Assembly (NCBI GenBank): GCA_963921425.1
Contig: OY992835.1
Location: forward strand, 248,001-312,000
Direction of reading: 5' to 3'
Length of the DNA stretch: 64,000 nucleotides
Origin: Dryas octopetala
Lineage: Eukaryota > Streptophyta > Magnoliopsida > Rosales > Rosaceae
In this document: positions 43,974 to 57,010 of the stretch, one piece after another
How the letters are laid out: each line of letters begins with the position of its first letter
How positions within the stretch are numbered: position 1 is the first letter of the stretch
The notes under the pieces: generated by a model
What the model saw: only the letters and a program-made list of their open reading frames with translations
What the model was told of the DNA's origin: nothing
Databases searched by the model: none
Made by a program: the position numbers and the translations under genes

Positions 43974-46900
43974 ATGGAAATGTCGACGTGGCATATGATG
44001 TCCGACGAGAGGGGCATGGATTTGCGGTGGCGAATGTCGGGTGGCGAAGGGCAAGGAGGACGAAACCCCAACGCCAACGCCATGGACGACGTTGCTGAGT
44101 CTCGGCGGCTGCCTTCCATGGCCGATCTCTTGATACAATATCAAACCCAAAACCGAACCCAAATAGGTACGCCCCATTTATCATTCATCAATACTTACAT
44201 GCGAGCAAAACCAAAACCAAAATGAATAGATATATATTTGGAAATAAAATTTTACAATTTGGGACAACAAACTAGTGTGATATGAATATGAATGTGGCGT
44301 GGTGTGGTGTGCAGGCCAAGTGCAAGCAGCTGCAAATCAGTGTGCTACAAATCAGAGAACTACGAATCAGTGTACTAGTACTAGTAGAGCTACTGCTGCT
44401 GCTTTCTCTAATTCCCTTTTCCAGACTGCCTCTGGCAAAATGGTCAATATATCTTCCCACGGTCTTCTCAGGGCCAAGACATTGCTCGGCTTCCAAGACC
44501 ATGATAATGCTGACTGCAATCTTCCGCCTTTCAAATCAGTTTCACCTTCTCCTCCGCTTACTCACAAGACCCCTCCATTGCAAACTAGATTTAACAGTAA
44601 TTTACCTCCCAAACCTCCATCAATCAAGTTCCACACAGCCGGAGGAAGATCTATATCTGTTTCCACTGATGCGCTACAACGTGCAAGGACTCTTCTTGGT
44701 GACCCTGACTTAGGATCTTTCTTCAATGACGCCAATGCACCTGACTCCGTTTTCTCATTTTCAAAAGCTACAGGACAGCATCAGACCCCCATGCCTAAGA
44801 ACAAATTTTTAACTAAGAGTTTTGTATCTCCACTGCAATCGACGTCGTCTAATCAATCTCCACTGCAATCGTCGACTAATCAAGTGCACTTGTCTGCAGT
44901 CAAGTCAGATAGTATAATCTCGGGCACTAACCTCATCAACAAATTTGATGGTGTTAGCAATGAAAACAGCTGTAGGTCCAACAGAAACACTGAGTTAGCT
45001 TGTCAGAGGAAGCCCTTTAGCAGCAAACCCTGTGCCCTCAATACAGTAGAAGACAATTATTTGGCAAATGGTGTTGGTTTAAGGGTTAATCCTGTTCAAA
45101 GGTCACTAGCCAAGCCATTGGTTGATATTTCAAATACCGTTGGCACCAATGCTATAAATAATACACAAATGATTGGCGTAAAGAGGAGGCTTGGAAGAAG
45201 TTCTATTTCTCCATTCAAGAGACCCCGCAGTTCCAACTCCACCCCATTGCATAAGAATGTTCCATTTGTTCCTAATGGTAAAAATTAGAAATCTCTTTTT
45301 ATATTCGTTATTAAGCAATATGCTTTTCATTTAATCTGTCTATCCTTTAGGTTTGTCTACCTTGTCCTCCGACCATTCATGCTGCAAAAGAAGGGTTTCT
45401 ACAAAATTTCCTTTCCGGATTACTAGAATGTATGTGAACAAATATTTTGGCATGCCACCACCATCAGACCAAAACATGGTATGCTGACTAGTAATCGTGT
45501 TATTTTCCTTAACAGATTATCTTTGCCTTGGCACAGATACAATTTTATGCATCAAAATAAATTAAGTTGCAGTGCTTGTCAGGCCGGGTGAGAAAAATTA
45601 CAGCAAATAATGCAGAGAAGTACATGTTTCCTGACGAATCTGGCTTAAACTGCGTAGGAGCAGAAGCTTTTGTCCACATGTTGGCTTGCTCTGGAGCCTC
45701 AACACAATATATTTCCAGAGAGTAAATATTTCCGCCCTTAAATATTTTTCTTCAACAATAACTAGACCCCCCTCCCCCCTCCAAAAAAAAGAGGAAAAAA
45801 TTGGAGTTCATTTCTCTTTAGTTTTTGCATGTGTACAAAATTTGGTGACAGTAATCATCTGTAAAAATAAAAAAATTACTGCAATTGAATGCCGACGTAG
45901 AATTCACTTACATTTGAAAATTGTATATACAATTGGCATGTAATATGGATTGCTTGGGTTATAGAGCACCTTGGATGTGTTAAATTTGCATTGTATGGAA
46001 CTTGTGTGCAGTTCATCAGTAGCATGTATGCCAATGTTCTGTACCATGTGGAGTACTATACCATGTTTTTGACCTTTTGTTGAGCATTCTTATTTTATTC
46101 CTCTATCTAGGTGGGCCACAAATCATTACAAGTGGGTTATCTGGAAACTCGCTTGTTATGAGAGATGTTATCCAGCTAAATCTTATGGGAAATTTTTGAC
46201 CGTGTCCAATGTGCTCGAGGAATTGAAGTATAGGTTTGAATACTTATAACATAGCTATATGTTTACTCTTGTGGCTTGTGGCTTGTGGCACATCAATAAT
46301 ACCAACATGTAATGCATTTGCACAGATATGAACGAGAAGTTAATCATGGTCATCGCTCTGCAATTAAGAAAATTCTGGACGGAGATGCATCACCTTCTTC
46401 AATGTTGGTTCTATGCATTTCAGCTATTCGCTCAAATTGTGATCCACATATGGAGACTAGCTCCAGAGCTGAAAATAGCAGCGCCGCAAAAGTTGAGCTT
46501 ACTGATGGGTGGTAAGAAATTACCTCTGTACGCTTAAACTATATTTGGAGATGGTATGTAAGATTATCTTGTCTCACAGGTATTCAGTGGATGCTGTTCT
46601 GGATGCACTCTTGTCAAAGCAGCTTGCCAATGGAAAGTTATTTGTTGGACAGAAACTTAAGGTAATTAATAATGTTGATATATTGTTTTATTGTCTTTTT
46701 TCATTGAAGCGTTCTGTTCAGAATTGCTGCTTTCTTACAGTTTATTATGTCTTATGAAGATCTGGGGAGCAGGATTATGTGGCTGGGTTGGGCCTGTTTC
46801 ACCCCTCGAGGTTCTCACTTTTTTATTTTATTTTCCCCGTAGTTTAAACTTTTTAAAACTTTACCTTCTGCTATTAGAGGGATTTCTCAGGTTTCTGTTT

Positions 46901-49900
46901 CAACCTCAGGTGTCAAGAACAGTTAGTTTACTGCTGCACATAAATGGCACATATAGAGCTCATTGGGCTGATCGATTGGGATTTTGTAAGAAACATTTGG
47001 ATCTCATAAAATTTTCTTATATTCTAGTCTTGCACAGATTTAGCTTATTTACAGTTTTATCTTATTGCTGTCTTACAGGTAACGGTGTTGGTGCTCCCTT
47101 AGCATTTAAGTGCATCAAGAGCAATGGGGGTCTAGTTCCTTGGACTCTTGTAGGAGTCACACGGATATACCCTGTTCTCTACAAAGAGAGGTAATTTGAA
47201 ATACTTTATATTCATACTTGATTATGAACTTGTTCACTGTTTCCTTGAATATGAAATTGTTCACTGTTCTTTCCTTCTAGGTTAAGTAATGGAAGATCTA
47301 TTGTGAGATCAGAGAGGTTGGAGACTAAAATCATGCAATCACACAACCAGAGGTGCCTATTCTGCCAAGAAAGCCAACTATAAGTTACTTTTCTTTTTTA
47401 AAGTATTCACAATTCATGTTTCCATTATTCATTCAATATCTATAAAATTTCAGCTTAGCCACCTTAAGTATTCTTCTGTCTAGTGGCTCTTTGAACTTTT
47501 TGGTCTCAAGTATGTTTAGGGTGGGAAGGGGGGGGGGGGGGGTGGAGAATAAGATTTTGGAAGGATTTCTGGATATCGGAAGTGCCTTTATGTTCCTTGT
47601 TTGTTCGCTTGAGTAGGCTGGCTTTGAATCTAAACTGTATGGTGGCTAATTTGGTGGTTTTTAATTCCTAGGGAGTATGTTGGAATCTTGGATTTAGAAG
47701 AAATCTTCGTGAAAGAGAGGTTGAGGATTTTGCTGCTCTTTTGGTAGTTTTGGAGAATGCCCAAGTGGTTGATGGATGTCTAGATAAAACAAGATGGAAA
47801 TTGGAGGCTTCTGGGTCCTTCTCTTGCAAATCTTTTTTTAAGCATCTATGTGAAAAGGGATTTTCAGCTGTTTTCGAGCCTGCAAAATTCATTTGGAAGT
47901 CACAGGCACCTCCTAAAGTCCATGTTCTGGCATGGGTTATTGCTCAGGGGAAGTTAAATACGTGTGATATGCTTCAAAAGAGAAGACCCCGTACCAGTTT
48001 GTCTCCTCATTGGTGTGCCCTTTGTAGAAAGGAAGCTGAATCTGGGAACCCTCTGTTTCTGTTTTGTCCTTTTGCTTTGGGCTTATGGGGTTATTTGTTT
48101 GAAGCTGCTGGTATCAGCTGGGATAATCCTCAGTCAGTATCCGTGTTGTTGTGTGAAAAAGATGTTGTGTTTGGGAGGAGGGGTAGGAAGGCAAAGGTCC
48201 TGTCGTCTTGTGGTGTGATGGCAGTGGTGTGGGTAATTTGGTGGGAGAGAAATAGAAGAATCTTTGAAGATTCTAAGGGGGATAATGTGGAGTGTTCCTG
48301 GGACAAAGTGAGATTTTGGGCGTCGTTATGGTCCTCAGTTTCTCCAGCTTTCAGATATCTTTCAGTTTCTTTAATTTTGTTGGATTGGAAAGCTGCAGTT
48401 GGATAGGGTGGTTTTGGGGTTGTGTGGGTTTGTTTATGTTGGTGGTAGTGTGCTTTGTGTGTTTTATCTCGTCCTTTCTTTATTTTTAGTAGCTGCTAGT
48501 AGGCTAGTGGACATCTTGTTCACTGCTTGGTTTGTTTGTTCTGTTTGTTTTTGTTTAATGAAAGTTTGTTTCTTATCAAAAAAAAAAAAAGTATGCTCAA
48601 TAATTTTCCTTGCCACAGTTATTTTGATCGTATAAGGTCTATTGTATATGTATTCATGGCATGGTCTTTGTTTTCTTGTAATTACCAAAAAACAACTGAA
48701 AATTTCTGTAAAAGAAGAACAATCCTTTAAAGTTCAAATCAGCTTCAGAATATTTGATGGAAGCTACAAGTTGGTCCTCGACAATTTGGGCCTTTTATTA
48801 GTTTAGGTGCAATCATTAATTGCTCAGGTACACGATTATTTTGTATGTTATGCTGTTCTAGATGGTGCAGGAATACATGAATGAAAAGCAGGCCCTTACC
48901 ATGAGCATAGGTGGGAGAACAAGTATGCTGAAATGGATGACTGGCATGCTTAAGAAGCATGGAGTAAACAAGATATGTTTAGAATGAAAAATTAAAAATA
49001 ACTTTGGGAGCAGGAAATATTATGCATATAAGAATAGTTATAATTTATATTAAACTCATCAAGGGCCTAATTATGCGGAGGGTGATTTCGCTATCAACAA
49101 GGACCTTAAATCATTTGTGGCTAAATTATCGAGTGAAAATAAGATTTTGGAAGGATTTCTGGATATCGGAAGTGCCTTTATGTTCCTTGTTTGTTCGCTT
49201 GAGTAGGCTGGCTTTGAATCTAAACTGTATGGTGGCTAATTTGGTGGTTTTTAATTCCTAGGGAGTATGTTGGAATCTTGGATTTAGAAGAAATCTTCGT
49301 GAAAGAGAGGTTGAGGATTTTGCTGCTCTTTTGGTAGTTTTGGAGAATGCCCAAGTGGTTGATGGATGTCTAGATAAAACAAGATGGAAATTGGAGGCTT
49401 CTGGGTCCTTCTCTTGCAAATCTTTTTTTAAGCATCTATGTGAAAAGGGATTTTCAGCTGTTTTCGAGCCTGCAAAATTCATTTGGAAGTCACAGGCACC
49501 TCCTAAAGTCCATGTTCTGGCATGGATTATTGCTCAGGGGAAGTTAAATACGTGTGATATGCTTCAAAAGAGAAGACCCCGTACCAGTTTGTCTCCTCAT
49601 TGGTGTGCCCTTTGTAGAAAGGAAGCTGAATCTGGGAACCATCTGTTTCTGTTTTGTCCTTTTGCTTTGGGCTTATGGGGTTATTTGTTTGAAGCTGCTG
49701 GTATCAGCTGGGATAATCCTCAGTCAGTATCCGTGTTGTTGTGTGAAAAAGATGTTGTGTTTGGGAGGAGGGGTAGGAAGGCAAAGGTCCTGTCGTCTTG
49801 TGGTGTGATGGCAGTGGTGTGGGTAATTTGGTGGGAGAGAAATAGAAGAATCTTTGAAGATTTTAAGGGGGATAATGTGGAGTGTTCCTGGGACAAAGTG

Positions 49901-52900
49901 AGATTTTGGGCGTCGTTATGGTCCTCAGTTTCTCCAGCTTTCAGATATCTTTCAGTTTCTTTAATTTTGTTGGATTGGAAAGCTGCAGTTGGATAGGGTG
50001 GTTTTGGGGTTGTGTGGGTTTGTTTATGTTGGTGGTAGTGTGCTTTGTGTGTTTTATCTCGTCCTTTCTTTATTTTTAGTAGCTGCTAGTAGGCTAGTGG
50101 ACATCTTGTTCACTGCTTGGTTTGTTTGTTCTGTTTGTTTTTGTTTAATGAAAGTTTGTTTCTTATCAAAAAAAAAAAAAGTATGCTCAATAATTTTCCT
50201 TGCCACAGTTATTTTGATCGTATAAGGTCTATTGTATATGTATTCATGGCATGGTCTTTGTTTTCTTGTAATTACCAAAAAACAACTGAAAATTTCTGTA
50301 AAAGAAGAACAATCCTTTAAAGTTCAAATCAGCTTCAGAATATTTGATGGAAGCTACAAGTTGGTCCTCGACAATTTGGGCCTTTTATTAGTTTAGGTGC
50401 AATCATTAATTGCTCAGGTACACGATTATTTTGTATGTTATGCTGTTCTAGATGGTGCAGGAATACATGAATGAAAAGCAGGTCCTTACCATGAGCATAG
50501 GTGGGAGAACAAGTATGCTGAAATGGATGACTGGCATGCTTAAGAAGCATGGAGTAAACAAGATATGTTTAGAATGAAAAATTAAAAATAACTTTGGGAG
50601 CAGGAAATATTATGCATATAAGAATAGTTATAATTTATATTAAACTCATCAAGGGCCTAATTATGCGGAGGGTGATTTCGCTATCAACAAGGACCTTAAA
50701 TCATTTGTGGCTAAATTATCGAGTGAAAATAAAATGTGATTAGATGTAATATAAGGGCCTGTGATGAGAATGTTAGATGTAATGATTTTCACCTCAAGTT
50801 TTCATGTAACATAGAGGCCCTAAGGTGAATCTACTTTTGTCTTTCGTTATTCTCTCTCTTTGTGTGTGTGAGCGTTTTAACTTGCAAAACTATTCCTATA
50901 TGCTGTGGTTGATATTTCTCTTGGTGGCAGGCGCTCTAATGTTATAGAGGGCGTTATTTCTGAGTTCCAAAGAGGAATAGAACATTCACATATATGTAAT
51001 GATAGTGATAGTGAAGGAGCAAAACTCTTAAGGATACTAGAGACAGCTGCTGAACCTGAAGTTTTAATGGCAGAGTTGAGTTCAGAACAATTGAATTCTT
51101 TTACCAGATATCGAGCAAAACTAGAGGTAGGTTTTGAATGTTTTCCTTTAATGAAAATCTTGTGTAGAAAGATTTTAATCGTGTCAGGTCTGACCGTAGG
51201 CAATAAAGCAGTCAGACATGGAGAAATCAATTCTGAAAGCTTTGGAAAATGCCGGATTAGGTGAGAGGGAAGTCACGCCATTTATAAGGGTGAGGGTGGT
51301 TGGACTAACGAGTAAAACATATCAACAAAAAGACAGTCCCAGAGAAGGTTTGATAACAATCTGGAACCCATCAGAGAAGCAGGTGAACCCAAGTGTGTTG
51401 TTTTGTATGGATACCCTTTTAACATCTGTTTTTCTGATCTCTCTTTCTCTCTCTCTCTCTCTATTACCGCATGTGTGTTCTTGAAACATGAATGACAAGT
51501 CTGCTTCCTTGAACATTTATTCTCTGAATGTAACAATGTTACTTGAGAACATTTTTGAGTTTCCTCACAAGTGGTTTTAGTAAAATTACTGTCTAATGCC
51601 GCAGATGTCTGAGCTAGTTGAGGGACAAGCATATACCGTTTCCAGGCTTGTATCAACAAGTTCTGATGCCGATATTCTATATTTACAAGCAAGAGGATCC
51701 ACAACAAAATGGCAGCCTTTATCTCAGCAGGCAATAGAACACTTTAAGTAAGTATTATTATTATTATTTTCTGGTTTTATTTTTTATAAATTGTTTCTCA
51801 AAAGGTTAAATCCATCTCAGGCCTTTTTTCAGTCCTCGCAAATCAGTTTTATTGTCAGGTTTTGGTGAAGTCCCTCTTTCCAGGTGAATCCTAGACTAAG
51901 CCTACCCTTTCCATATTGATGCTTCTGCTTGTTCCCATAGAAAAGTAATTTTAATTTATTGACTTTTTTTTTTTGGGTTTGGCGGTGTGGGGCTGTTATG
52001 CAGTGAATTTGATATTGCTGCATTCGTTGTGTTTGTGGGGGAGGTTTATATAGCTTCCCATCAGAAGAAACAGTGGGTGTTTGTGACAGATAGCTCCATA
52101 TCTGAATTAAAGTCAGAAGAATTATATGATTCTCTACTTGCCATCTGCTTCAGTTCACCGTACATTGACAATGATTCAGATGCTCCTATCAACTATAACC
52201 TTGCAGGTTCAGTGGTATGTAACGTTCCTTCTCAACAGTCAACTTTAGAATGTCGATTATTGAAAGCTGTTTAGTTTGGTATAAACTATTGAGAAATTTT
52301 TTCATGTGAGACATCCCCTAGTATCTTGAAATAGAACACTAACGTCGCTTTTATTTTTTTTAAACCTTAAATCTGAAGAGATGAATTTATCTGAAATCCA
52401 AATAGACCTTAATGTTTGTGTATGTTTTTTTGCACTTTTTTTTTCTTTTTTATTTGTCTAATCTAAATATAAGTCAGATTTTGGCATCGTTATGGTTTAG
52501 TGACTCCAATTTTTAGATCTATCATTTCCTGTTATTTTACGAGATTGGGGAGCTGCAGTAGGTAGTTGTACGATGAATTTTGGCTTTTTTGTTTCAGGGT
52601 GTTGGTGGTCTCTTGTCCATATACCCTTTGTATTTTGCACCATTTTTTTTTTGTTTAATAAATTTGTTTCTCATCAGAAAAATCTTCTTTCGGTCAACAC
52701 ACCAGAAACATCTTAAAACCAACTGTTTGACACATTTAACCTTATGAGTCATTTTATATGTTTATATTTTATAAAATAGAAACATAATCTTATCAAAATT
52801 GAAAAAGGTATAAACATACATTACAAAGGGCATGGTGTTCACTGAAAGCCAAACATAAAATCTAACCATACAAAAAACAACTCTTCAGACTAAGACTGCC

Positions 52901-55900
52901 TTTTACATAACAGCAACCCTCCAATCAGCAAAAATAGCAAAAAACAAGATTTCCTTGAACTCTAAAGAGTCCGAAGCCCAAAAAGAAGACCAAAATCGAA
53001 ATTTGTTCCACAAGAATTCAGAATGGATCAAATCTCCCAAAGTAGGATTCAAACCTATGTCTAAGTCAATTTATTGAATTCATGACTATATTTAAAGCAT
53101 GTAATGAATAACAAAATTAATTAGATGGTTGAGATAGTTCATTTGCAAGTTGATATCAAAGCTAACGCATGAACACTTGGATGCTTCAAAAGAGTTGCAC
53201 TTGCCTATAGTTGATGTTTGATTTTGACTTGCAGTGGAGAAAATTATATATTAGCAACTGACATCTTTTGAAGAATCACTGAATTGTAAAATGCTATACA
53301 TGTGACCATAAAACAAAGGATCATTTAATTTCAGTTCATGGAAGGCTAAGATGCATCTATGATAAATTTTATTGCTAATCACCGTATTGTTTTATGTACT
53401 TATTTTCATTTTACGAAAATTTGATTTTCATAAAAAAATTTATATTATTGCTAATGAACCATTGCACATGATAATAAATTTTAAAAGAAAACAATTAGAA
53501 TTAATGAAACTACATTAGATGAAGATAAGTTTTTTTTTTTTTTTTCCTTAGAAGAAAAACAAATTTCATTAAGGAGAAAACATTACAAACTGTTGACCAG
53601 ACGATAAGTTGTTCATTACCATAACAGTGAAAAAAATAGAAATAACACTAAGTTGTTCATTACCATAAAATTGTAAATGTAGGGTCACCATTCGAAGACA
53701 CAAACCACCATACCTATCATATTCACCAGAACTTGTACTAAACCTACCACTACCTATCTGATCAACTTAATAAAAAACCCAAATAACAATACCTCCTGGA
53801 ATAAACATTCACATTTCACATAATGTTTGTATCACCATCTGTCTGCTGCCACCACAGATGGCGATAAACATAACACAGATCAATCTACACAGAAACCCAA
53901 ACAGTGCAAGTTGATTAACACAAAGATTCACAAGCCTGACTAAATTATCAAATCAACAGAGTATGTAAAACAATAGTTGTGAATGTAACTAACACTAGAC
54001 CTTGAAGTCTTGTGAAATTCACAAACAAACCTCTAGAATGTTATCTTCCTGAGCCGCTCATTACTCTTTGTGATACTTGAGGATTTTAGCTATAATTCAA
54101 ATTGAAAGATACAAAACTATAAGAAATAAATCACAATAGAAAGAAGAAACAAACAGAAATAAATGCAGATTAGACCACAAACGGCACAAAAGATTAATTT
54201 TAAAATATGTTATATAAGAATCTCTCTAAATTGTCAGAAGCCCATAACTATATGCACATAGAAACTTCCATTGAATTCTCTTACATTTGTAACATACAAT
54301 TGGAGTATGTTACAAATTAACATTCGCAGGGGGTCAAAAGGCTTTGAATTGCTAATGTCAATTTCTTATCTCATAACGTATTCCAAAAATTTAAAAACCT
54401 ACAATTGGGCCTCAGATTGCTTTGTTCACATCAGGTTGGAGTTTACTTTTAGATTTTTTGTATGCTTGAGTTTCTGCTTTCTTATTGATTTCTGAAATTG
54501 CTAAGGTGGTTAAGTTAAGTTTTCTGCAGTACCCCAATTCTTCACTGAATCGAATGCACTTCAGAATATTCTTAGAAATTTATTTTGGACTATCAACCCG
54601 TTAATATCTTTAACCTTTCCCCTATGAGCAAACAGAACCGAAATACACTATGTACATTGTGAAAACCCTTTGCATTTCCTAAGTCCATAAGAATGCACAA
54701 GAGCACCATATCACCCAAAAAAGTCCAACCCATATAAAACTTCAATAGATTGTACCCTACTGCAATAAATTAAACCCTACAAATTGGGGTTTCAAACTCA
54801 GAAATTGAGGAAAGAAGGATTCATTTTTACACTGGAAATCATTTAATTGAAGTTACAAATTTCACATACTTTTTTTTTTGTTATGCAAAGGAAACAGAGT
54901 TTTATTAAATAGAAAAAAAAAAAAAAAATCAACACAGGTCTACTTTTGGCAGAAAAAATGTGAGAAAAGATAGATATATTGAGTGGGAGAGGCAGATTCA
55001 GAGAATTTCCAAAACAAAGGGAAAAGAGATTGAGAATACAGTGGGAGAGGAGTCAGGAGTGAGGGGATATTGTGAGGTTGTGTGGTTGTAAGTTTATTAA
55101 ATCTTGGATGGAAATTTTAGAATAAGATGTTACAAACATGGTCATACATTTTCATTAAGGTAAGAGCTAATAAAATTAACTTGTTAAATTAAGATAAAAA
55201 TAACTTAAAATAGTAAATAAGTTAAGGAAAAACACCAATTCAATGTATCTGAAATTATGAATAACTTAAAATAACCCAAAAAGAAAATAAAAAATAAGCT
55301 ATTTTAAGACCTATCCCAAATAAAGAAAGCCTTTAATTGTATTTGTCTCTATTATTTAAAGTGTTCTGTCACCACTTTGAGGCATCACAGAGAGACAACG
55401 TTGATGGTGCGCTTTTGTTTAAATTGAGGGAATCATTTGCAAACATCGCTAGGAAGTTGTATAACTCATTACTTATGGTTGCAGAACTTTAAGACAAGCA
55501 CAAGTGCTAAGTGAATGCTATGCCTCCTAATTCCATACTTGGACAGTAACTAGGCAGAAAGCATTTGATTCCACAGCTATACTTGAGTATATGGTCAACA
55601 ACTAATCAAAAAACAAGCCCTCCTTAGAAGAAATCCCTTACCCAGGACATGGAGGTTTATGAAGTATGTAAAACTTGTTGCTTTTTGTTGACTAACTTGC
55701 TTTACAAAAGTTGGATTAATTTCCTACTCAAATTGCTATTACCACCTTAATTTGTTTCTCACTCCCTACCATTTTTCCCAAATGATACCATCCTACCTCA
55801 TAAAGCAGATAAGTACTCTTCTTTTTATTTTTATGTTTCTTCTTTGCAGGTTGGGTTTTGTAATCTCATCAAGAGAGCAAAGGACCAAATGAATCATCTT

Positions 55901-56158
55901 TGGGTAGCTGAAGCTACAGAAAATTCAGCTTACTTTTTAAGTTTTGACACCCCACATTGTTCTCATCTCAAAGATTCTGCTGCCTCTGCTGAAAGATGGG
56001 GAAGGATCTCTAGCTTGGTCTGGATTTTGAAACTTCAACTGCAGTTAATTGTGTTATCTCTGTTGTTCTCTGTTGATGCTTTTCTTTTGTTCTGTATGCA
56101 GAGTATGAAAAGGCTTAGGGAGAGAGTCGTATTTATTATTGGTGATTCTAAAGAATAG
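43974..56158 (+). CDS. BRCA2: BRCA2 homolog, 18 exons, 1047 aa
   Basis: Plant BRCA2 brings RAD51 and DMC1 to single-stranded DNA in the nucleus, for homologous recombination and meiosis. Exons by splice sites and homology: 43974-44166, 44315-45277, 45351-45478, 45573-45721, 46111-46233, 46326-46511, 46580-46661, 46760-46810, 46910-46985, 47079-47190, 47281-47352, 50931-51126, 51200-51382, 51605-51747, 51833-51883, 52004-52214, 55850-56017, 56102-56158. They total 3144 nt, all phases agree, all introns are GT-AG and no stop interrupts. The start 'MEMSTWH' and 'LPSMADLL' match plant BRCA2; Met3 is an alternative start. Two BRC repeats are clear: 'LFQTASGK' near residue 98 and 'FHTAGGRS' near 169. 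The helical domain and OB folds follow, with 'INGTYRAHWADRLGF', 'NHGHRSAIKKILDGDAS', 'TRIYPVLYKER' and the C-terminal 'VGFCNLIKRAKD'. Arabidopsis BRCA2 has four BRC repeats and about 1150 residues, so this protein is somewhat shorter. Introns 11 and 16 are inflated by transposons. Confidence 0.95.
47514..48592 (+). pseudogene. 5'-truncated LINE with poly(A), in BRCA2 intron 11 (copy 1)
   Basis: This is the 3' end of a plant L1-type ORF2 in the same orientation as BRCA2. 'RFWKDFWISEVPLCSLFVRL' precedes an in-frame stop. The open part 47741-48406 then carries the zinc-binding reverse-transcriptase (zf-RVT) region, with 'FIWKSQAPPKVHVLAWVIAQ', 'CALCRKEAESGNPLFLFCPF' and 'VIWWERNRRIFED'. A 3' UTR follows, ending in A13 at about 48579-48591. 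The RT catalytic region is absent. A 15-base G run at 47529-47543 lies near its left edge. Confidence 0.85.
47551..49140 (+). repeat. 1590-bp tandem duplication, first copy
   Basis: Matches 49141-50730 with a constant offset of 1590 and only about four substitutions seen by eye (for example 47936 g/a, 48049 c/a). It contains most of the LINE plus 548 bp of downstream DNA. The latter includes a 40-codon open stretch at 48861-48986 ('MVQEYMNEKQALTMSIGG' start) of unknown origin. Confidence 0.95.
49141..50182 (+). pseudogene. LINE zf-RVT fragment, duplicated copy 2
   Basis: Second copy of the LINE fragment. The open part 49331-49996 is 221 codons, nearly identical to copy 1: Val/Ile in 'VLAW-IAQ', Pro/His after 'ESGN' and Ser/Phe after 'IFED' are the differences. 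It ends in the same A run (about 50169-50181). Confidence 0.85.
49141..50730 (+). repeat. 1590-bp tandem duplication, second copy
   Basis: Second unit of the duplication. The pentamer 'aataa' is found at the left breakpoint (47548-47552), at the junction between copies (49138-49142) and at the right breakpoint (50728-50732). This is what a microhomology-mediated duplication would leave. Confidence 0.95.
52478..52680 (+). pseudogene. Old 3' end of a related LINE in BRCA2 intron 16
   Basis: 'attttggcatcgttatgg' and later 'gggagctgcagtaggtag' and 'gtttaataaatttgtttctc' parallel the last ~250 bp of the intron 11 LINE. It is more diverged and lacks a long A tail, so it is an older insertion of the same family. 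Confidence 0.7.
52681..55849. other. Rest of BRCA2 intron 16
   Basis: AT-rich DNA with no supported gene. A T14 run at about 53531-53546 followed by 'aaacaaatttcattaagg' and a second such block at 54868-54930 look like antisense LINE-type 3' ends. The intron ends with a normal pyrimidine tract before the acceptor at 55849. Confidence 0.5.
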
Positions 56159-57010
56159 ATGGTGAAAGGACCAGATTTCAATTATATGTAAGTCTCTTCA
56201 TATACCTTTCTGTTCTTTGACATCAATAAGAGGCTATTGATCGCTTGTATATTGTCACATAGATGGTCTTTTGTTTACTGTATGCACGCTGGTCTTGATT
56301 CTTAATGCTTTATTGATGCCTCATTTCCTTTTCCACAGATTTTCGTCACCAACACCCAATTGGTAGAAGTTTTGTCTAGGAAGTAAGCATGCATGCTGGC
56401 AAGAAAGTAGCAAAAGCTTTCTTAGTTTACACCCCCGGTTGCCATTTTGTACTGGTATTCATATGGTGACCAGTTATAGTTATCAAGGCATTACAAATTA
56501 ATTATTTATCTAGCAACTCACTACTAAGTAATTTTTGTGCATTCGCTGATAGCCATTTGGTATAGTGGCACTTCTGGCCCCTTCCCTGTTTGATAAGTCT
56601 AGATTACAAGATACATTACTTATCAGATAATGTTAGAAATCAAATGTTTAGAGTTTAGAGTTTCAGAAATGTTCATCTTCCTAAATCCTCATATGTAAAT
56701 CAAACGGCTCTTGTATAAATAGACCACACGAGATCAATGAAAGGATCAAATTAGTTTATTATTCTTTACGTGATATTAGAGTAGCAATCCATGTGTAAGG
56801 CCTAATGGTCATACTCGCTCCACTTCAGCTAATGTAAGTTGTGAACAGGTGTTTGACTCAAATCACACTACACAAAAAGGGACATGTTGAAAGTATCTAT
56901 TGCATTGGAAAAGTTAAGTCTTGTATTATAATATAAAAAAAATGTCATGAGTCTCCACTCAGCATTTGATTTTGATTTGGATGTTGATTGTCACAATCCA
57001 ACCTCATCTT
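56159..57010 (+). other. BRCA2 3' flank and LTR remnant
   Basis: The BRCA2 3' UTR probably lies in the first few hundred bases, with a possible 3' UTR intron (donor near 56190, acceptor near 56338). About 56620-56785 looks like a decayed copia LTR: 'ttgtataaatagacc', a T-rich end, then 'gtgatattagagtagc' in place of the usual 'tggtatcagagc' primer site. Confidence 0.5.

Noticed and set aside
48464-48688. Minus-strand open stretches in the LINE (also at 50054)
   Set aside because: They run antisense across the LINE 3' UTR and poly(A) tail.
53530-54930. Possible minus-strand gene in BRCA2 intron 16
   Set aside because: Poly-T blocks suggest antisense LINE tails, but no zf-RVT or other coding motif could be read.
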